IMG/VR virus record: IMGVR_UViG_3300036652_000073
Location: 1-20,949 of that record
From: a virus
DNA length: 20,949 nt
Direction: 5' to 3' (one strand)
The position numbers and the translations under genes are program-made. Positions 1 to 6,878 of the stretch are shown here, in pieces. Under the pieces are notes generated by a model that searched no databases, was not told the DNA's origin, and saw nothing but the letters and a program-made list of their open reading frames with translations. Each line of letters starts with the position of its first letter. Positions within the stretch are counted from its first letter, which is position 1.

Positions 1-340
1 AAGCGATCAGCGATACATTCTTCGGGATATCCTGGCTCGATTGCAGACCTTTCAGCAATTGCTGGTGAGTCTTCTCGCTGAATGCCAAGTCCATCGCTGC
101 CAAGATGATGCTCTTGTACATCTCTTGGTATTGCGGACCGATTTTCTGCTCGACACCAGTTTCAATCTGATTGAGCGTAGGATTTTGCAGATTGCTACCG
201 GGATTCTCCACACCTTGAGGAACAGCAGGTGCAGCAGCACCCGATGCATCAGGAGCAGTTGGTGCGCCATCTTGCGGCATAGCTGCTGGAGCCGCTTGAG
301 CGGCTGGAGGTTGCATTGCACTGGATACTAGACCGGCCAT
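1..340 (-). CDS. Virion-associated protein, N-terminal part (runs off the window)
   Basis: The open frame starts at ATG 340-338 and continues to the window edge, giving 113 residues with the C-terminus missing. The start is well supported: AAAGGAGG lies about 6 bases upstream, and the preceding gene stops 2 bases before the ATG. The N-terminus begins MAGLVSSAMQPPAAQ and is rich in Ala, Pro and Gln to about residue 40, then becomes a charged amphipathic region containing QIETGVEQKIGPQYQEMY. No domain is recognised. It is the last gene seen of a late operon whose previous members look like internal virion proteins, so a virion or DNA-ejection role is inferred from position only. Its opening (GLVSS) resembles that of the 337-residue gene upstream (GLVSG), which may be coincidence. 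A longer-looking open frame at 52-321 on the same strand is out of frame with this gene and is not real. Confidence 0.75.
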   Translation of the reverse strand, partial: MAGLVSSAMQPPAAQAAPAAMPQDGAPTAPDASGAAAPAVPQGVENPGSNLQNPTLNQIETGVEQKIGPQYQEMYKSIILAAMDLAFSEKTHQQLLKGLQSSQDIPKNVSLIA

Positions 341-342
341 GT

Positions 343-1212
343 TCAGCCTCCTTTAGTCGAATTTGCCACAAGACCGGACTTGAAAGAAATCGTCGGCATG
401 GCATTGGCGTTCTTCACGCTATCATTGTACTTTTGCTGGGCGAGCGCTTGGGCCTGCTTTTCGAGGTCAAGCTTTTGCGATGCTGACCAACCATTGAACA
501 GACCGCCTACAGCCGATCCGCCAGCTTGGAACAGAGTCGTATTAACGCGGGTCTTGTTATCCGGCGACAGCTTGTTATACCAGTCGGCGATTGATTGTCC
601 GAGGCTTGGCTTGGAAACGCCAAACGCTGATCCGGCCGCATCGCCGCCGCCATTGGCAATAGCCCACTTTTCGGCAGCAGCATCCTCGCCAATGCCAGTT
701 GCGGCAGGCGCAGCGGCAGAGGTTGATACTCCAGCAGCTTGACCAGCATCACCAGCGAGATTTGCGGTTGGGTCAAACCCGCTAGCTAAGCCGCTCGATG
801 GCGTTGCAGCAGCCCCGATGCCTTCGGATGCGCCAATAGCAGTATCCGCAGCCGTATTAGCAGCGCCAGCGAAGCTATCAGCCGTGACCTGTTCAGCAGC
901 ATCGGTCGCCACGTTTGCACCAGCGTCAGCAGTCGCTTGACTAGCGGCATCAGACCACAGCGATTCACCGCCAGCCTCCGCAGCACCAACAGCGCCAGAG
1001 CCGGCAGCGCTGAATGCCCCATAGGCCGCAGCGCCAAGCGAAGCAGCGCCGCCGCCGATACTGAGCACCTTACCGATGCTCGTTAGCTCTTTGCTCTTGG
1101 TTACTGTGCCAACAACGGTCATGGCAATGCCCACATATGTGACCGCTGTGGCGATGGCTGCTACCGTGCCTACCTCTGCCGCAACGATGACGGCCGAAAT
1201 TACGAAGCTCAA
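343..1212 (-). CDS. Ala/Gly-rich membrane-active virion protein (putative internal/ejection protein)
   Basis: This 289-residue protein begins at a TTG codon (1212-1210) that overlaps the stop of the cupin-like gene as TTGA. The start is supported by a strong AAGGGGAAG at 1217-1225; the next in-frame Met is about 30 residues in and has no such site. Residues 1-40 are hydrophobic (VISAVIVAAEVGTVAAIATA, then YVGIAMTVVGTV), followed by an Ala/Gly/Ser-rich stretch to about residue 190 and a more polar C-terminal third. Such composition is common in phage internal virion proteins that insert in the host membrane during DNA ejection. That role is inferred; no conserved domain is recognised. Its final codons carry the ribosome-binding site of the next gene. 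A small tail or lysis membrane protein is less likely given the length and position. Confidence 0.75.
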   Translation of the reverse strand: MSFVISAVIVAAEVGTVAAIATAVTYVGIAMTVVGTVTKSKELTSIGKVLSIGGGAASLGAAAYGAFSAAGSGAVGAAEAGGESLWSDAASQATADAGANVATDAAEQVTADSFAGAANTAADTAIGASEGIGAAATPSSGLASGFDPTANLAGDAGQAAGVSTSAAAPAATGIGEDAAAEKWAIANGGGDAAGSAFGVSKPSLGQSIADWYNKLSPDNKTRVNTTLFQAGGSAVGGLFNGWSASQKLDLEKQAQALAQQKYNDSVKNANAMPTISFKSGLVANSTKGG

Positions 1213-1670
1213 AATTCTTCCCCTTCTATTTGCAGCGCTTCAGTGAAAGCAAGATATTCCTGCTCGCTGTTGCATGTGAATTTCGCGGTGATTTCCGCCA
1301 CGTCGGTCAAGTCGGTTGCGAGGATCGTCGTCCAGACCACATCAGTGAGCATCTTGCCTACGCGCTTGGTGCCAGGCGGCGACCAGAACTGAGCTGGCGC
1401 AACAAGGTGCTTTGGCCCATCCTCCGCGATAATCAGCAACTCACCAGAAACAAGTAGGTTGAAGTTCTGGTACTTGTGAATCGCACCAGTCATCTCCACG
1501 CCAGCCGGAACGCGGATGGTTCGTGCATAGCCACCCGGGAAAAAGTTATGTTCAACAGGGATTTCAACCTGCGGCTTCTTCAACTGCTCGCGCTCAAAGT
1601 CCAGAACGCGAACACGCATATCCGCAGCGCTGATCGGTGAAGCGCCTACGATGGTAGCAAGTTCCGTCAT
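1209..1670 (-). CDS. Cupin-like small virion-operon protein
   Basis: This 153-residue protein starts at ATG 1670, overlapping the stop of the DUF4214 gene as ATGA. The central part (about residues 40-120) looks like a single-domain cupin/jelly-roll: HNFFPGGYARTIRVPAG, then Ile-His-Lys before a hydrophobic strand, a Gly-Glu turn (SGELLI) and a Pro-Gly motif (WSPPGTKR). In metal cupins two motifs supply His and Glu; here only scattered His residues (H41, H65 and H88 approximately) are present, so metal binding is uncertain. No signal peptide or membrane segment is seen. It lies between two presumed internal virion protein genes and is translationally coupled to both. A structural or chaperone role for these neighbours is possible but not shown. 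Fold call moderate, function unknown. Confidence 0.78.
   Translation of the reverse strand: MTELATIVGASPISAADMRVRVLDFEREQLKKPQVEIPVEHNFFPGGYARTIRVPAGVEMTGAIHKYQNFNLLVSGELLIIAEDGPKHLVAPAQFWSPPGTKRVGKMLTDVVWTTILATDLTDVAEITAKFTCNSEQEYLAFTEALQIEGEEF
1217..1225 (-). promoter_or_regulatory. Ribosome-binding site deciding the TTG start at 1212
   Basis: The minus strand reads AAGGGGAAG here, with the AGGGG core 7 bases before TTG 1212-1210. No comparable site precedes the next in-frame ATG, so the TTG is taken as the start. The site lies inside the last codons of the upstream cupin-like gene. Confidence 0.6.
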
Positions 1671-2680
1671 TGAATCGCCTCATCAGGAACCGCATCAGGC
1701 TTCGGAGCGGTCGCCGCTGGTGGAATTTGCTGGAAATACTTGGTCAAGTCCAGCCCTGCGCCGGAAATGTCGTTGAACGTCGCCAGCGACTCGTTCATGA
1801 TGGCGATCAGGTTATTGACTGCGGTCTGCTTGGCTGCGGCATCCAGCTTGTCATTTGCCTGAACCTGCGCAATCGATGCCATGAGTTGCGAAGTCGCATT
1901 TGCTGCCGACGTATTCGCTTGCAGCAGTTGGCTGTTCTTCGACACGATATTTTGCAGATCGGTCTTGGTCTTCGCGTCCAGACTACCAAGCGCCAATTGC
2001 GTATTGGCGTTGAGCTGCGCAATAGCTTGTTGCGAAGCATTGGTACTATTTTGCAGCGCCTGCTGGCTGTTCGCCGTCTTGTCTTGCAGATCAAATTGAT
2101 TCTGTGCAGAAGCATTGAACTGGCTTGCTGTGTTCTCTGCGGCTGCATTGGTCAGCGCAACATTGTTGTAGGTCTGCGCGTCCTGCTGGGCAACTGGCAG
2201 CGCCTTATCCAGTACAGCGGCTTGTGCAGCGGAACCGGCAATGCTTGAATTAATCAAGCCGCGCTTGGATGCGTCCTGCTGCGCCTGAGCGATGGCGCGA
2301 GCATTGATCTGGCTGTTAGGGTCGGTCAGGCCCGCAAGTTGCCCCTGCACGGTCTGTTGGCCCGGATCAACCTTTACTTGAGTTGCATAGTATTGCTTTG
2401 CACCGCTGATAGCATTCTGCTTGTCGTGCAGCGTCTTATATTCCTGGCTGTTGACAAACTCGTTCTTGATATCGTCCAGCGTGCGACCACTTTGCAACTG
2501 CTTATTGTAGTAGTCGATACCGGCCGTCTCCGCATCACGGTTCAGGTTCGTCTTATACAGATTCTGAATCACTGACGTGTAATCGACAGGCTTACCAGCC
2601 GAATTGACATTGGCAGCGGTCGGATCTGTCGTATTCGTAGTGTTTGTGGCCCCGGATACTAGCCCTTGCGTGGTTGCCAT
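1667..2680 (-). CDS. DUF4214-containing virion protein (putative internal virion protein)
   Basis: This 337-residue protein starts at ATG 2680 with TAGGAG about 9 bases upstream. Residues 34-83 fit the DUF4214 pattern: VIQNLYKTNLNRDAETAGI, then a Tyr-Tyr, QLQSGRTLDDI and a Phe-x-x-Ser-x-Glu-Tyr ending. DUF4214 occurs in extracellular, calcium-binding and some phage structural proteins. Residues about 115-305 are rich in Gln, Ala, Asn and Ser with heptad-like spacing, predicting a long helical or coiled-coil body. No signal peptide is present. The gene opens the block downstream of the lysis cassette and overlaps the next gene by ATGA. An internal virion or tail-associated role is inferred from composition and position; it is not an enzyme that I recognise. 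Confidence 0.8.
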   Translation of the reverse strand: MATTQGLVSGATNTTNTTDPTAANVNSAGKPVDYTSVIQNLYKTNLNRDAETAGIDYYNKQLQSGRTLDDIKNEFVNSQEYKTLHDKQNAISGAKQYYATQVKVDPGQQTVQGQLAGLTDPNSQINARAIAQAQQDASKRGLINSSIAGSAAQAAVLDKALPVAQQDAQTYNNVALTNAAAENTASQFNASAQNQFDLQDKTANSQQALQNSTNASQQAIAQLNANTQLALGSLDAKTKTDLQNIVSKNSQLLQANTSAANATSQLMASIAQVQANDKLDAAAKQTAVNNLIAIMNESLATFNDISGAGLDLTKYFQQIPPAATAPKPDAVPDEAIQ

Positions 2681-2749
2681 GTAATCGGCTCCTAATTTTG
2701 TTGATACTTTATGCTCGTTATTTTAGCATTATGCACGGCAATATTGCGG

Positions 2750-3217
2750 CTATTTAGGCCAAGCATCCGTTAAGGTTTTGGAATCGCTGGCGTGTCGGTC
2801 AGCCTTCTCAGCCAATTCTCTATATCTTCCTTGGCACTCTGCGAGTACAGTTGCGAGGGTTGAGGTTGAGTTACGGAGGGCTTCGACGGTAGCGCTGGGC
2901 ACGCCGTTGCGGATGGTGCCAAGGGCGTCGCGCAGCCCGAGAGAAGCAGCATTGCCACCAGCAGCAACAGTACGTAGAGTTTGTTCACGTTCATTCCCCT
3001 TAGATAAAGCATCATCACGTTGGACGCGCAATTCATCCTCTCGGATTTTTGCGGCATCTTTTGCTTCTTGTAGTTTTTGGGCATATTCGGCGCGCACTTC
3101 GTTTCGGCCAATATCTCGCTCATGCTCAAGAAATTCATGCACTCCCCAGCAAATGCCAGCAATCAAGGCCAGCCCAGCAACAATTTCTGCCACTCGGAGA
3201 TAGGCTAATGGATTCAC
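2750..3217 (-). CDS. Rz: Rz-like i-spanin (inner-membrane spanin subunit)
   Basis: This 155-residue protein starts at GTG 3217 within a GTGA overlap with the holin stop. There is no other Met in the frame, so GTG is the only usual start. Residues 12-30 form one N-terminal membrane anchor (IVAGLALIAGICWGVHEF), followed by a charged coiled coil at about 35-85 (ERDIGRNEVRAEYAQKLQEA), and a periplasmic C-terminal helix ending ADRHASDSKTLTDAW. This is the classical Rz architecture: anchored in the inner membrane, it pairs with the outer-membrane lipoprotein Rz1 across the periplasm to fuse the membranes in the last step of lysis. The strongest support is the Rz1 lipoprotein encoded inside this gene in another frame. 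Position after lysozyme and holin is typical. Confidence 0.9.
   Translation of the reverse strand: MNPLAYLRVAEIVAGLALIAGICWGVHEFLEHERDIGRNEVRAEYAQKLQEAKDAAKIREDELRVQRDDALSKGNEREQTLRTVAAGGNAASLGLRDALGTIRNGVPSATVEALRNSTSTLATVLAECQGRYRELAEKADRHASDSKTLTDAWPK
2770..2994 (-). CDS. Rz1: Rz1-like o-spanin lipoprotein, nested within Rz
   Basis: The gene lies wholly inside Rz in another frame. The ATG at 2994 has AGGGGA just upstream; a longer open frame extends to 3162 but lacks a signal sequence and is rejected. The 74-residue product has a lipoprotein signal: MNVNK, a Leu-rich core (LYVLLLLVAMLLL) and the lipobox LLSGC with the lipidated Cys at residue 21. The mature 54 residues are Pro-rich (PLAPSATACPALPSKPSVTQ) and end in a short amphipathic helix, as expected of o-spanins. 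It would sit in the inner leaflet of the outer membrane and bind the Rz C-terminus. The pair indicates a host with an outer membrane. Confidence 0.9.
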   Translation of the reverse strand: MNVNKLYVLLLLVAMLLLSGCATPLAPSATACPALPSKPSVTQPQPSQLYSQSAKEDIENWLRRLTDTPAIPKP

Positions 3218-3570
3218 GGTTTAGTTACCTCTGTGGCTTGCTGAACAACAGTTGTACTGCTGGTGATGGCCGACATGTCGTTTTTCCCGAATACCATTTT
3301 TGCCACCAGTGGGCCAACCCAAGCGCCAAGCCACAGGCCGAATACGCTGGAGTCGAGCTTGCCCTTGATTTGCATGTCCACAATAACCCACGTCGAGACG
3401 GCGAAGGCGATCATGAACACGGTGGCGATGCGGTCCACCTTGCCATCGACCATGATTAGGTCTAGACCATTAAAAGCCACGGCGTTGTTTCGGTGGAAGC
3501 GCCAAAAACTGATGACGACAAATGCCGCAACCACAGCCAGGATGACTAGCATCCACTCGTGCGGCGTCAT
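3214..3570 (-). CDS. Putative holin (three-transmembrane small protein)
   Basis: A 118-residue protein starting at ATG 3570, which overlaps the lysozyme stop as ATGA. The frame is open upstream to 3627, but that extension lies inside the lysozyme gene and adds an unlikely polar leader. Three hydrophobic segments are visible: about residues 6-24 (WMLVILAVVAAFVVISFW), 48-66 (IATVFMIAFAVSTWVIV) and 77-94 (FGLWLGAWVGPLVAKMVF), with a polar Ser/Thr/Val C-terminal tail. Size, three membrane spans and a place between lysozyme and Rz fit a class I holin that releases the cytoplasmic lysozyme. The order lysozyme-holin-Rz differs from lambda, where the holin comes first. I do not recognise the specific family, so holin is inferred from topology and context. 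Confidence 0.72.
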   Translation of the reverse strand: MTPHEWMLVILAVVAAFVVISFWRFHRNNAVAFNGLDLIMVDGKVDRIATVFMIAFAVSTWVIVDMQIKGKLDSSVFGLWLGAWVGPLVAKMVFGKNDMSAITSSTTVVQQATEVTKP

Positions 3571-4025
3571 CCCATCACCATCATTATGGATAACCGTTTT
3601 GCACGATCCCCGACTTGCGATGCCCAACGTGATGTAAGCATGCCGCGCGAAGCGGCAGCATAGTCGCCAGCTTTTACGGCGGCAAGCGTGTTTTTGAAGC
3701 CGAGTAGGCCAGCCACGCCTAGATTAAACGCCATGTTCAAAAGCGCCCGCTGGCGAGCATCCGATAAGCCGCGCCACCAAGGAATAGCAGCATCTAGTTC
3801 AGCCGTCTTAGCCTTAATGTCTGATAACAGTAAAGCTTCCGACTGGTTAGCAGTAATAGCCCCGCCATTCCGTAGATCAATTCCGAATGGGGCGGGATTC
3901 GCGCCTCTTTTGGGATCCAGTAAATGCCCCACTCCGATAGACCATAGGCCCATCGTGTCTAGGTATGCAGTCAGTTCCTCGCCCTCATCTCGGCGAAGTT
4001 CTGCAACTAGTAGATGCTCGTTCAT
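3567..4025 (-). CDS. T4-type lysozyme / endolysin (glycoside hydrolase family 24)
   Basis: This 152-residue enzyme (T4 lysozyme has 164) should cleave the MurNAc-GlcNAc bond of peptidoglycan. The N-terminus aligns without gaps with T4 lysozyme around its active site: LRRDEG gives the catalytic Glu at residue 14 (T4 E11), AYLDT gives Asp23 (T4 D20), and WSIGVGHLL places Ser29 where T4 has Thr26. Further family signatures are ALLNMAFNLG in the middle and SRWASQ followed by RAKR near the end. There is no signal peptide or SAR segment, so it should accumulate in the cytoplasm and depend on the adjacent holin. The start ATG overlaps the stop of the 56-residue upstream gene as ATGA. The C-terminus is shorter than in T4, ending soon after the RAKR helix. 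Confidence 0.93.
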   Translation of the reverse strand: MNEHLLVAELRRDEGEELTAYLDTMGLWSIGVGHLLDPKRGANPAPFGIDLRNGGAITANQSEALLLSDIKAKTAELDAAIPWWRGLSDARQRALLNMAFNLGVAGLLGFKNTLAAVKAGDYAAASRGMLTSRWASQVGDRAKRLSIMMVMG

Positions 4026-4192
4026 AGCGCTTCCTCGGGTCGGGTAGGGAATGCAGGAGTACCAGAAATTATTTCTTCGGCGGACGGCAACGGCAGATTT
4101 TGCGAGGTTAGCAGCTTCACGTCCTCAAGCTGCGCCATGATGTAGTCACGCACGGCACCGCGCCATGCGTTGAGCAGATCCCAATTAATCAT
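4022..4192 (-). CDS. Small hypothetical protein upstream of lysozyme (56 aa)
   Basis: A 56-residue open frame begins at ATG 4192 (MINWDLLNAWRGAVRDYIM) and ends EEAL with a TGA overlapping the lysozyme ATG as ATGA. The tight overlap and the fact that it fills an otherwise empty 197-base interval between two genes support it as real. The upstream AAAAGATAACC is only a weak ribosome-binding site. The N-terminal half should be an amphipathic helix; the C-terminal half is Pro-rich and polar. There is no membrane segment or recognised domain. It might modulate lysis or belong to the fibre, but nothing in the sequence decides this. Confidence 0.6.
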   Translation of the reverse strand: MINWDLLNAWRGAVRDYIMAQLEDVKLLTSQNLPLPSAEEIISGTPAFPTRPEEAL

Positions 4193-4222
4193 GGTTATCT
4201 TTTCATTCTGAAAGCTATTTCA

Positions 4223-4429
4223 CTACGGCTCAACATGCGGACCAAGCGGCATCCCATCAACATAATCAAAAATCTCAGCAGGACTAAACGCATTTTTAGG
4301 TATGTCAGCGCCGATATCATTTTCTGCAAAGTGCGCTCTCCAACGGTCCTCCATGTCTTCGATGTCATAGTAAGGCCCGAATGTATAGGCTTGATTAAAT
4401 TCATTGCCATAAAAAACTAAAACCTTCAT
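4223..4429 (-). CDS. Small acidic hypothetical protein after the tail fibre (68 aa)
   Basis: A 68-residue frame starts at ATG 4429, overlapping the tail-fibre stop as ATGA, and ends 30 bases before the next small gene. The product begins MKVLVFYGNEFNQAYTFG and is acidic, with an amphipathic helix (DIEDMEDRWRAHFAEND) and a Pro-rich end. No domain, signal or membrane segment is recognised. Position directly behind a fibre gene is where tail-fibre assembly chaperones often lie, but no similarity to the known chaperone families is apparent. It shares the low GC of the fibre gene, suggesting both were acquired together. A frame at 4195-4410 on the same strand is a shadow. Confidence 0.65.
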   Translation of the reverse strand: MKVLVFYGNEFNQAYTFGPYYDIEDMEDRWRAHFAENDIGADIPKNAFSPAEIFDYVDGMPLGPHVEP

Positions 4430-6876
4430 ACAAGCCTCACTTTCTGAATTTCAACTGTTAAGTTGCCACGATTGTATGAAAGCCAAGACTCTGAATTGGT
4501 TGAGCCTCGGCCACTATTAGACATAGATGAGATTATTGTGGCTGGCCGAACCGATGGCGTCAACGAGGCATCACTAATCCTCATGCTTGGCTTTGCACCA
4601 TCTGAAACACTTATGGCATGCGTTTTTGTTGGGTTACTGCTATTTGCCATAAGCAGCCCGGGCGTGAATATTTGCCTAGGATATGTAAGATCAGGGGCTA
4701 CAATCCCACTAGTGTATGCAGAAATACCACTGCTACGATAAATCTTTGCCAATGCGAAAGTTGAAGCAGTAACAGCGAAATTGTAAAGTACAGTACCGGA
4801 TGCATCGGATTGAGTGAACAGGTGTCCGCCTGAATATTCCGCAACATAGGTTACAGCGGCTGAGCTTCCCATATTTAATGAATAGGCAGTGCCGACTAAT
4901 GTCGGGACACCAGCTACATCATTAAATGCCGTGAATGATCCAGGATTTGCACCAGCAGCAATCACCATCGGATTAGTATTTGATTGGTCATTGGATAATG
5001 CAATACTAAAAGGCGATGTGATCCCTGTGCTAAGTTGAGTGCTGAATGCGGCAGTGGTGCCAGATACAGTAATGATTGAAATCCTGACCTGCGTATTTAC
5101 AAATGCAACTATGCAATTGCCAAGTAAGGATCTACGAACATAGCATGCGGTCGATGTTGCCGTCAGACTAGCGAGAGCACCAACAGTAATTGCTGTTCCA
5201 GAAATCGTAGCAGCTTTAGCACTAACAAATGTCGCCGCACTTAGCATATAGACAAAAAGAACTGTTGTTGGGTTGTAAGAAAAAGAGCATGCGGAATAAA
5301 TAGAACCGCTAGAGCCAGTGAAGATATTTGTAACAGAGCCTGAGGTTACTGTAGTTCCAGATATTGTCATTGCTACGGCCTCTACCCGTTGCTGGTTCCT
5401 AAAACCAGCAACGTATGAGGCTCCATAGGCCTGGATATCCATCACGCGGTAAAGCGTGTCACTAAATGTAATCGCGGATGGCGCTCCGCTAGTAATCGAT
5501 GTCCCGCTAATAGTGATGCAGATTGCTTGTCCAGCGGCGGCATCGTCACATGAAACTATAAGAACTTTGTCAGATCCTACCAACAGACATCCAACACGAT
5601 CAACAGTTATTGAATTGCTTGCAATGCCTATTGAAGACCTTAACAATGCAGAAGTACCAAATGATCTTGTTGATGAATCATACACAACAGCGTGAATAGA
5701 GCTTGAATAAGCCACAACAAGTGTCCTAGTTGCGCTCAAAGTTATTGCTTTTGCAAAACCAGTAACAGATGCTGATGTTGATAAAACAGTAGTTGTATTT
5801 ACAGTACCCAATACTTCAGTGCCGAATATATCTACATTAGACATTCCCCAAACACCGGATGGCGTAGCTGTACTCATCAATTCAGCAGTAGTCGTCACGC
5901 CCGGTGGCAGGAACCCAATAATATTTCCGCCTGAGTCTTTTATCATCAATGACGCAGAATTTGTAGCATCCTCAATGTTTGAAATATCATACTTGGTTCC
6001 AGCGGTGATAGTAGTAGCATCAGGGAGGATTACAGAAAGTCCGTTAGCCTGAGGCGTCAGACCTTGGACATTAGGGCTAGAAACAGTAAGGGTTAAATCG
6101 GCACTAATAGTACCGTAATTAGCCCCCGATGAAATGCCAGTTTGCAGAGTTGGGCCTGAAAGACTTACGGTCCAGTTTGATGCAGCCCCAGAGCCTTGTG
6201 TAAGGGTCACATTGATCGTCATCACTCCAGTTATAGGATTGTATGCCGTGATGTCGCCATAGTTCCAGTTGGTCGGACTGCCAGTAATAGCCTGCTTGAC
6301 GCTCATGCCAACAACAAATGCCTTACCAGGCTGAACAGTGATCGTAGTTGGGCCAGTTGCCACTGTATCAGAAGTAGTGCTAGTTGCAGAAGTGCCTGGA
6401 GCGTTTAGTGCAGTCTGCGCACTTGCTGCCGCTGCTGCCGCTGCGGCTTGTGCTGCGGCTGTCGAATTTGCTTCGTACTGAAACCAACCATTTTCAAAAT
6501 CATAACGAAGAGTTATGAATTGATCTTTTACAAAGTCATTAGCACCAACTGGAGTTCCATCGAACGAACGTACTTGTTTAAGTGGGAAACTTCCAGCCAA
6601 AATGGTTGTAGCACCAACAGCGCTATTACCAGCGCGGACAATAAGCTCTAAGCCATCCGTCAAATCAGTTATATTCTGATCGAGCGCGGCTATTACTAAT
6701 GAGCTTGGCGTACCGGTATCATCGTAAAAATTACTCTGACCACCTGCAATATCAGATGGGTTGGGTAATTTATCGAATGCTTGCTGGATCAGCAAAGATT
6801 CGTTTCGAGAAACAGCGGAGGATGCTCGGCTTAATGGCGCTGGGTTTCCCGATGCGGTGTAGTATTGATTAGACAA
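4426..6876 (-). CDS. Tail fibre / receptor-binding protein with predicted beta-propeller
   Basis: This 816-residue protein starts at TTG 6876, two bases after the hub-gene stop, with GGAG 8 bases upstream. No Met occurs before about residue 190, and the encoded N-terminus (MSNQYYTASGNPAPLSRASS, then Phe-Asp-Lys-Leu-Pro) is the kind shared by many podovirus fibres for attachment to the virion. Residues 139-158 are a poly-Ala/Gln helix. Residues 170-350 are Thr/Ser/Gly-rich beta structure. Residues about 375-715 contain some seven repeats of about 50 residues; the clearest carry ISGTSIT (456), ISGTTVT (505), ISGTAIT (558) and VSGTTAA (604), suggesting a seven-bladed propeller that probably binds the receptor. 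The C-terminal 100 residues are Ser-rich. Low GC marks it as exchanged separately from its neighbours. Binding specificity cannot be told. Confidence 0.82.
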   Translation of the reverse strand: MSNQYYTASGNPAPLSRASSAVSRNESLLIQQAFDKLPNPSDIAGGQSNFYDDTGTPSSLVIAALDQNITDLTDGLELIVRAGNSAVGATTILAGSFPLKQVRSFDGTPVGANDFVKDQFITLRYDFENGWFQYEANSTAAAQAAAAAAAASAQTALNAPGTSATSTTSDTVATGPTTITVQPGKAFVVGMSVKQAITGSPTNWNYGDITAYNPITGVMTINVTLTQGSGAASNWTVSLSGPTLQTGISSGANYGTISADLTLTVSSPNVQGLTPQANGLSVILPDATTITAGTKYDISNIEDATNSASLMIKDSGGNIIGFLPPGVTTTAELMSTATPSGVWGMSNVDIFGTEVLGTVNTTTVLSTSASVTGFAKAITLSATRTLVVAYSSSIHAVVYDSSTRSFGTSALLRSSIGIASNSITVDRVGCLLVGSDKVLIVSCDDAAAGQAICITISGTSITSGAPSAITFSDTLYRVMDIQAYGASYVAGFRNQQRVEAVAMTISGTTVTSGSVTNIFTGSSGSIYSACSFSYNPTTVLFVYMLSAATFVSAKAATISGTAITVGALASLTATSTACYVRRSLLGNCIVAFVNTQVRISIITVSGTTAAFSTQLSTGITSPFSIALSNDQSNTNPMVIAAGANPGSFTAFNDVAGVPTLVGTAYSLNMGSSAAVTYVAEYSGGHLFTQSDASGTVLYNFAVTASTFALAKIYRSSGISAYTSGIVAPDLTYPRQIFTPGLLMANSSNPTKTHAISVSDGAKPSMRISDASLTPSVRPATIISSMSNSGRGSTNSESWLSYNRGNLTVEIQKVRLV

Positions 6877-6878
6877 AA

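Noticed and set aside
52-321. Minus-strand open frame of 89 residues
   Set aside because: It is out of frame with the gene starting at 340, which has a strong ribosome-binding site and phage-like sequence; the 89-residue product is Arg/Leu/Cys-rich as shadows are.
2681-2749. AT-rich gap with an inverted repeat (ATGCT/AGCAT) and TAAAAT or CATAAT boxes, possible promoter or terminator
   Set aside because: The 5-bp stem with a 9-base loop is weak and lacks a T tract, and no -35-like hexamer stands at proper spacing from either box.
2770-3162. Longer start for Rz1 at 3162
   Set aside because: The extra 56 residues have no signal sequence, whereas the ATG at 2994 gives a perfect lipoprotein signal and has AGGGGA upstream.
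3571-3627. Longer start for the holin at 3627
   Set aside because: It lies within the lysozyme gene and adds a polar leader; ATG 3570 gives the ATGA overlap used throughout the operon.
4426-6876. Possible DGR variable region at the fibre C-terminus
   Set aside because: No C-type lectin ending, no repeated template copy and no reverse transcriptase gene in the window.
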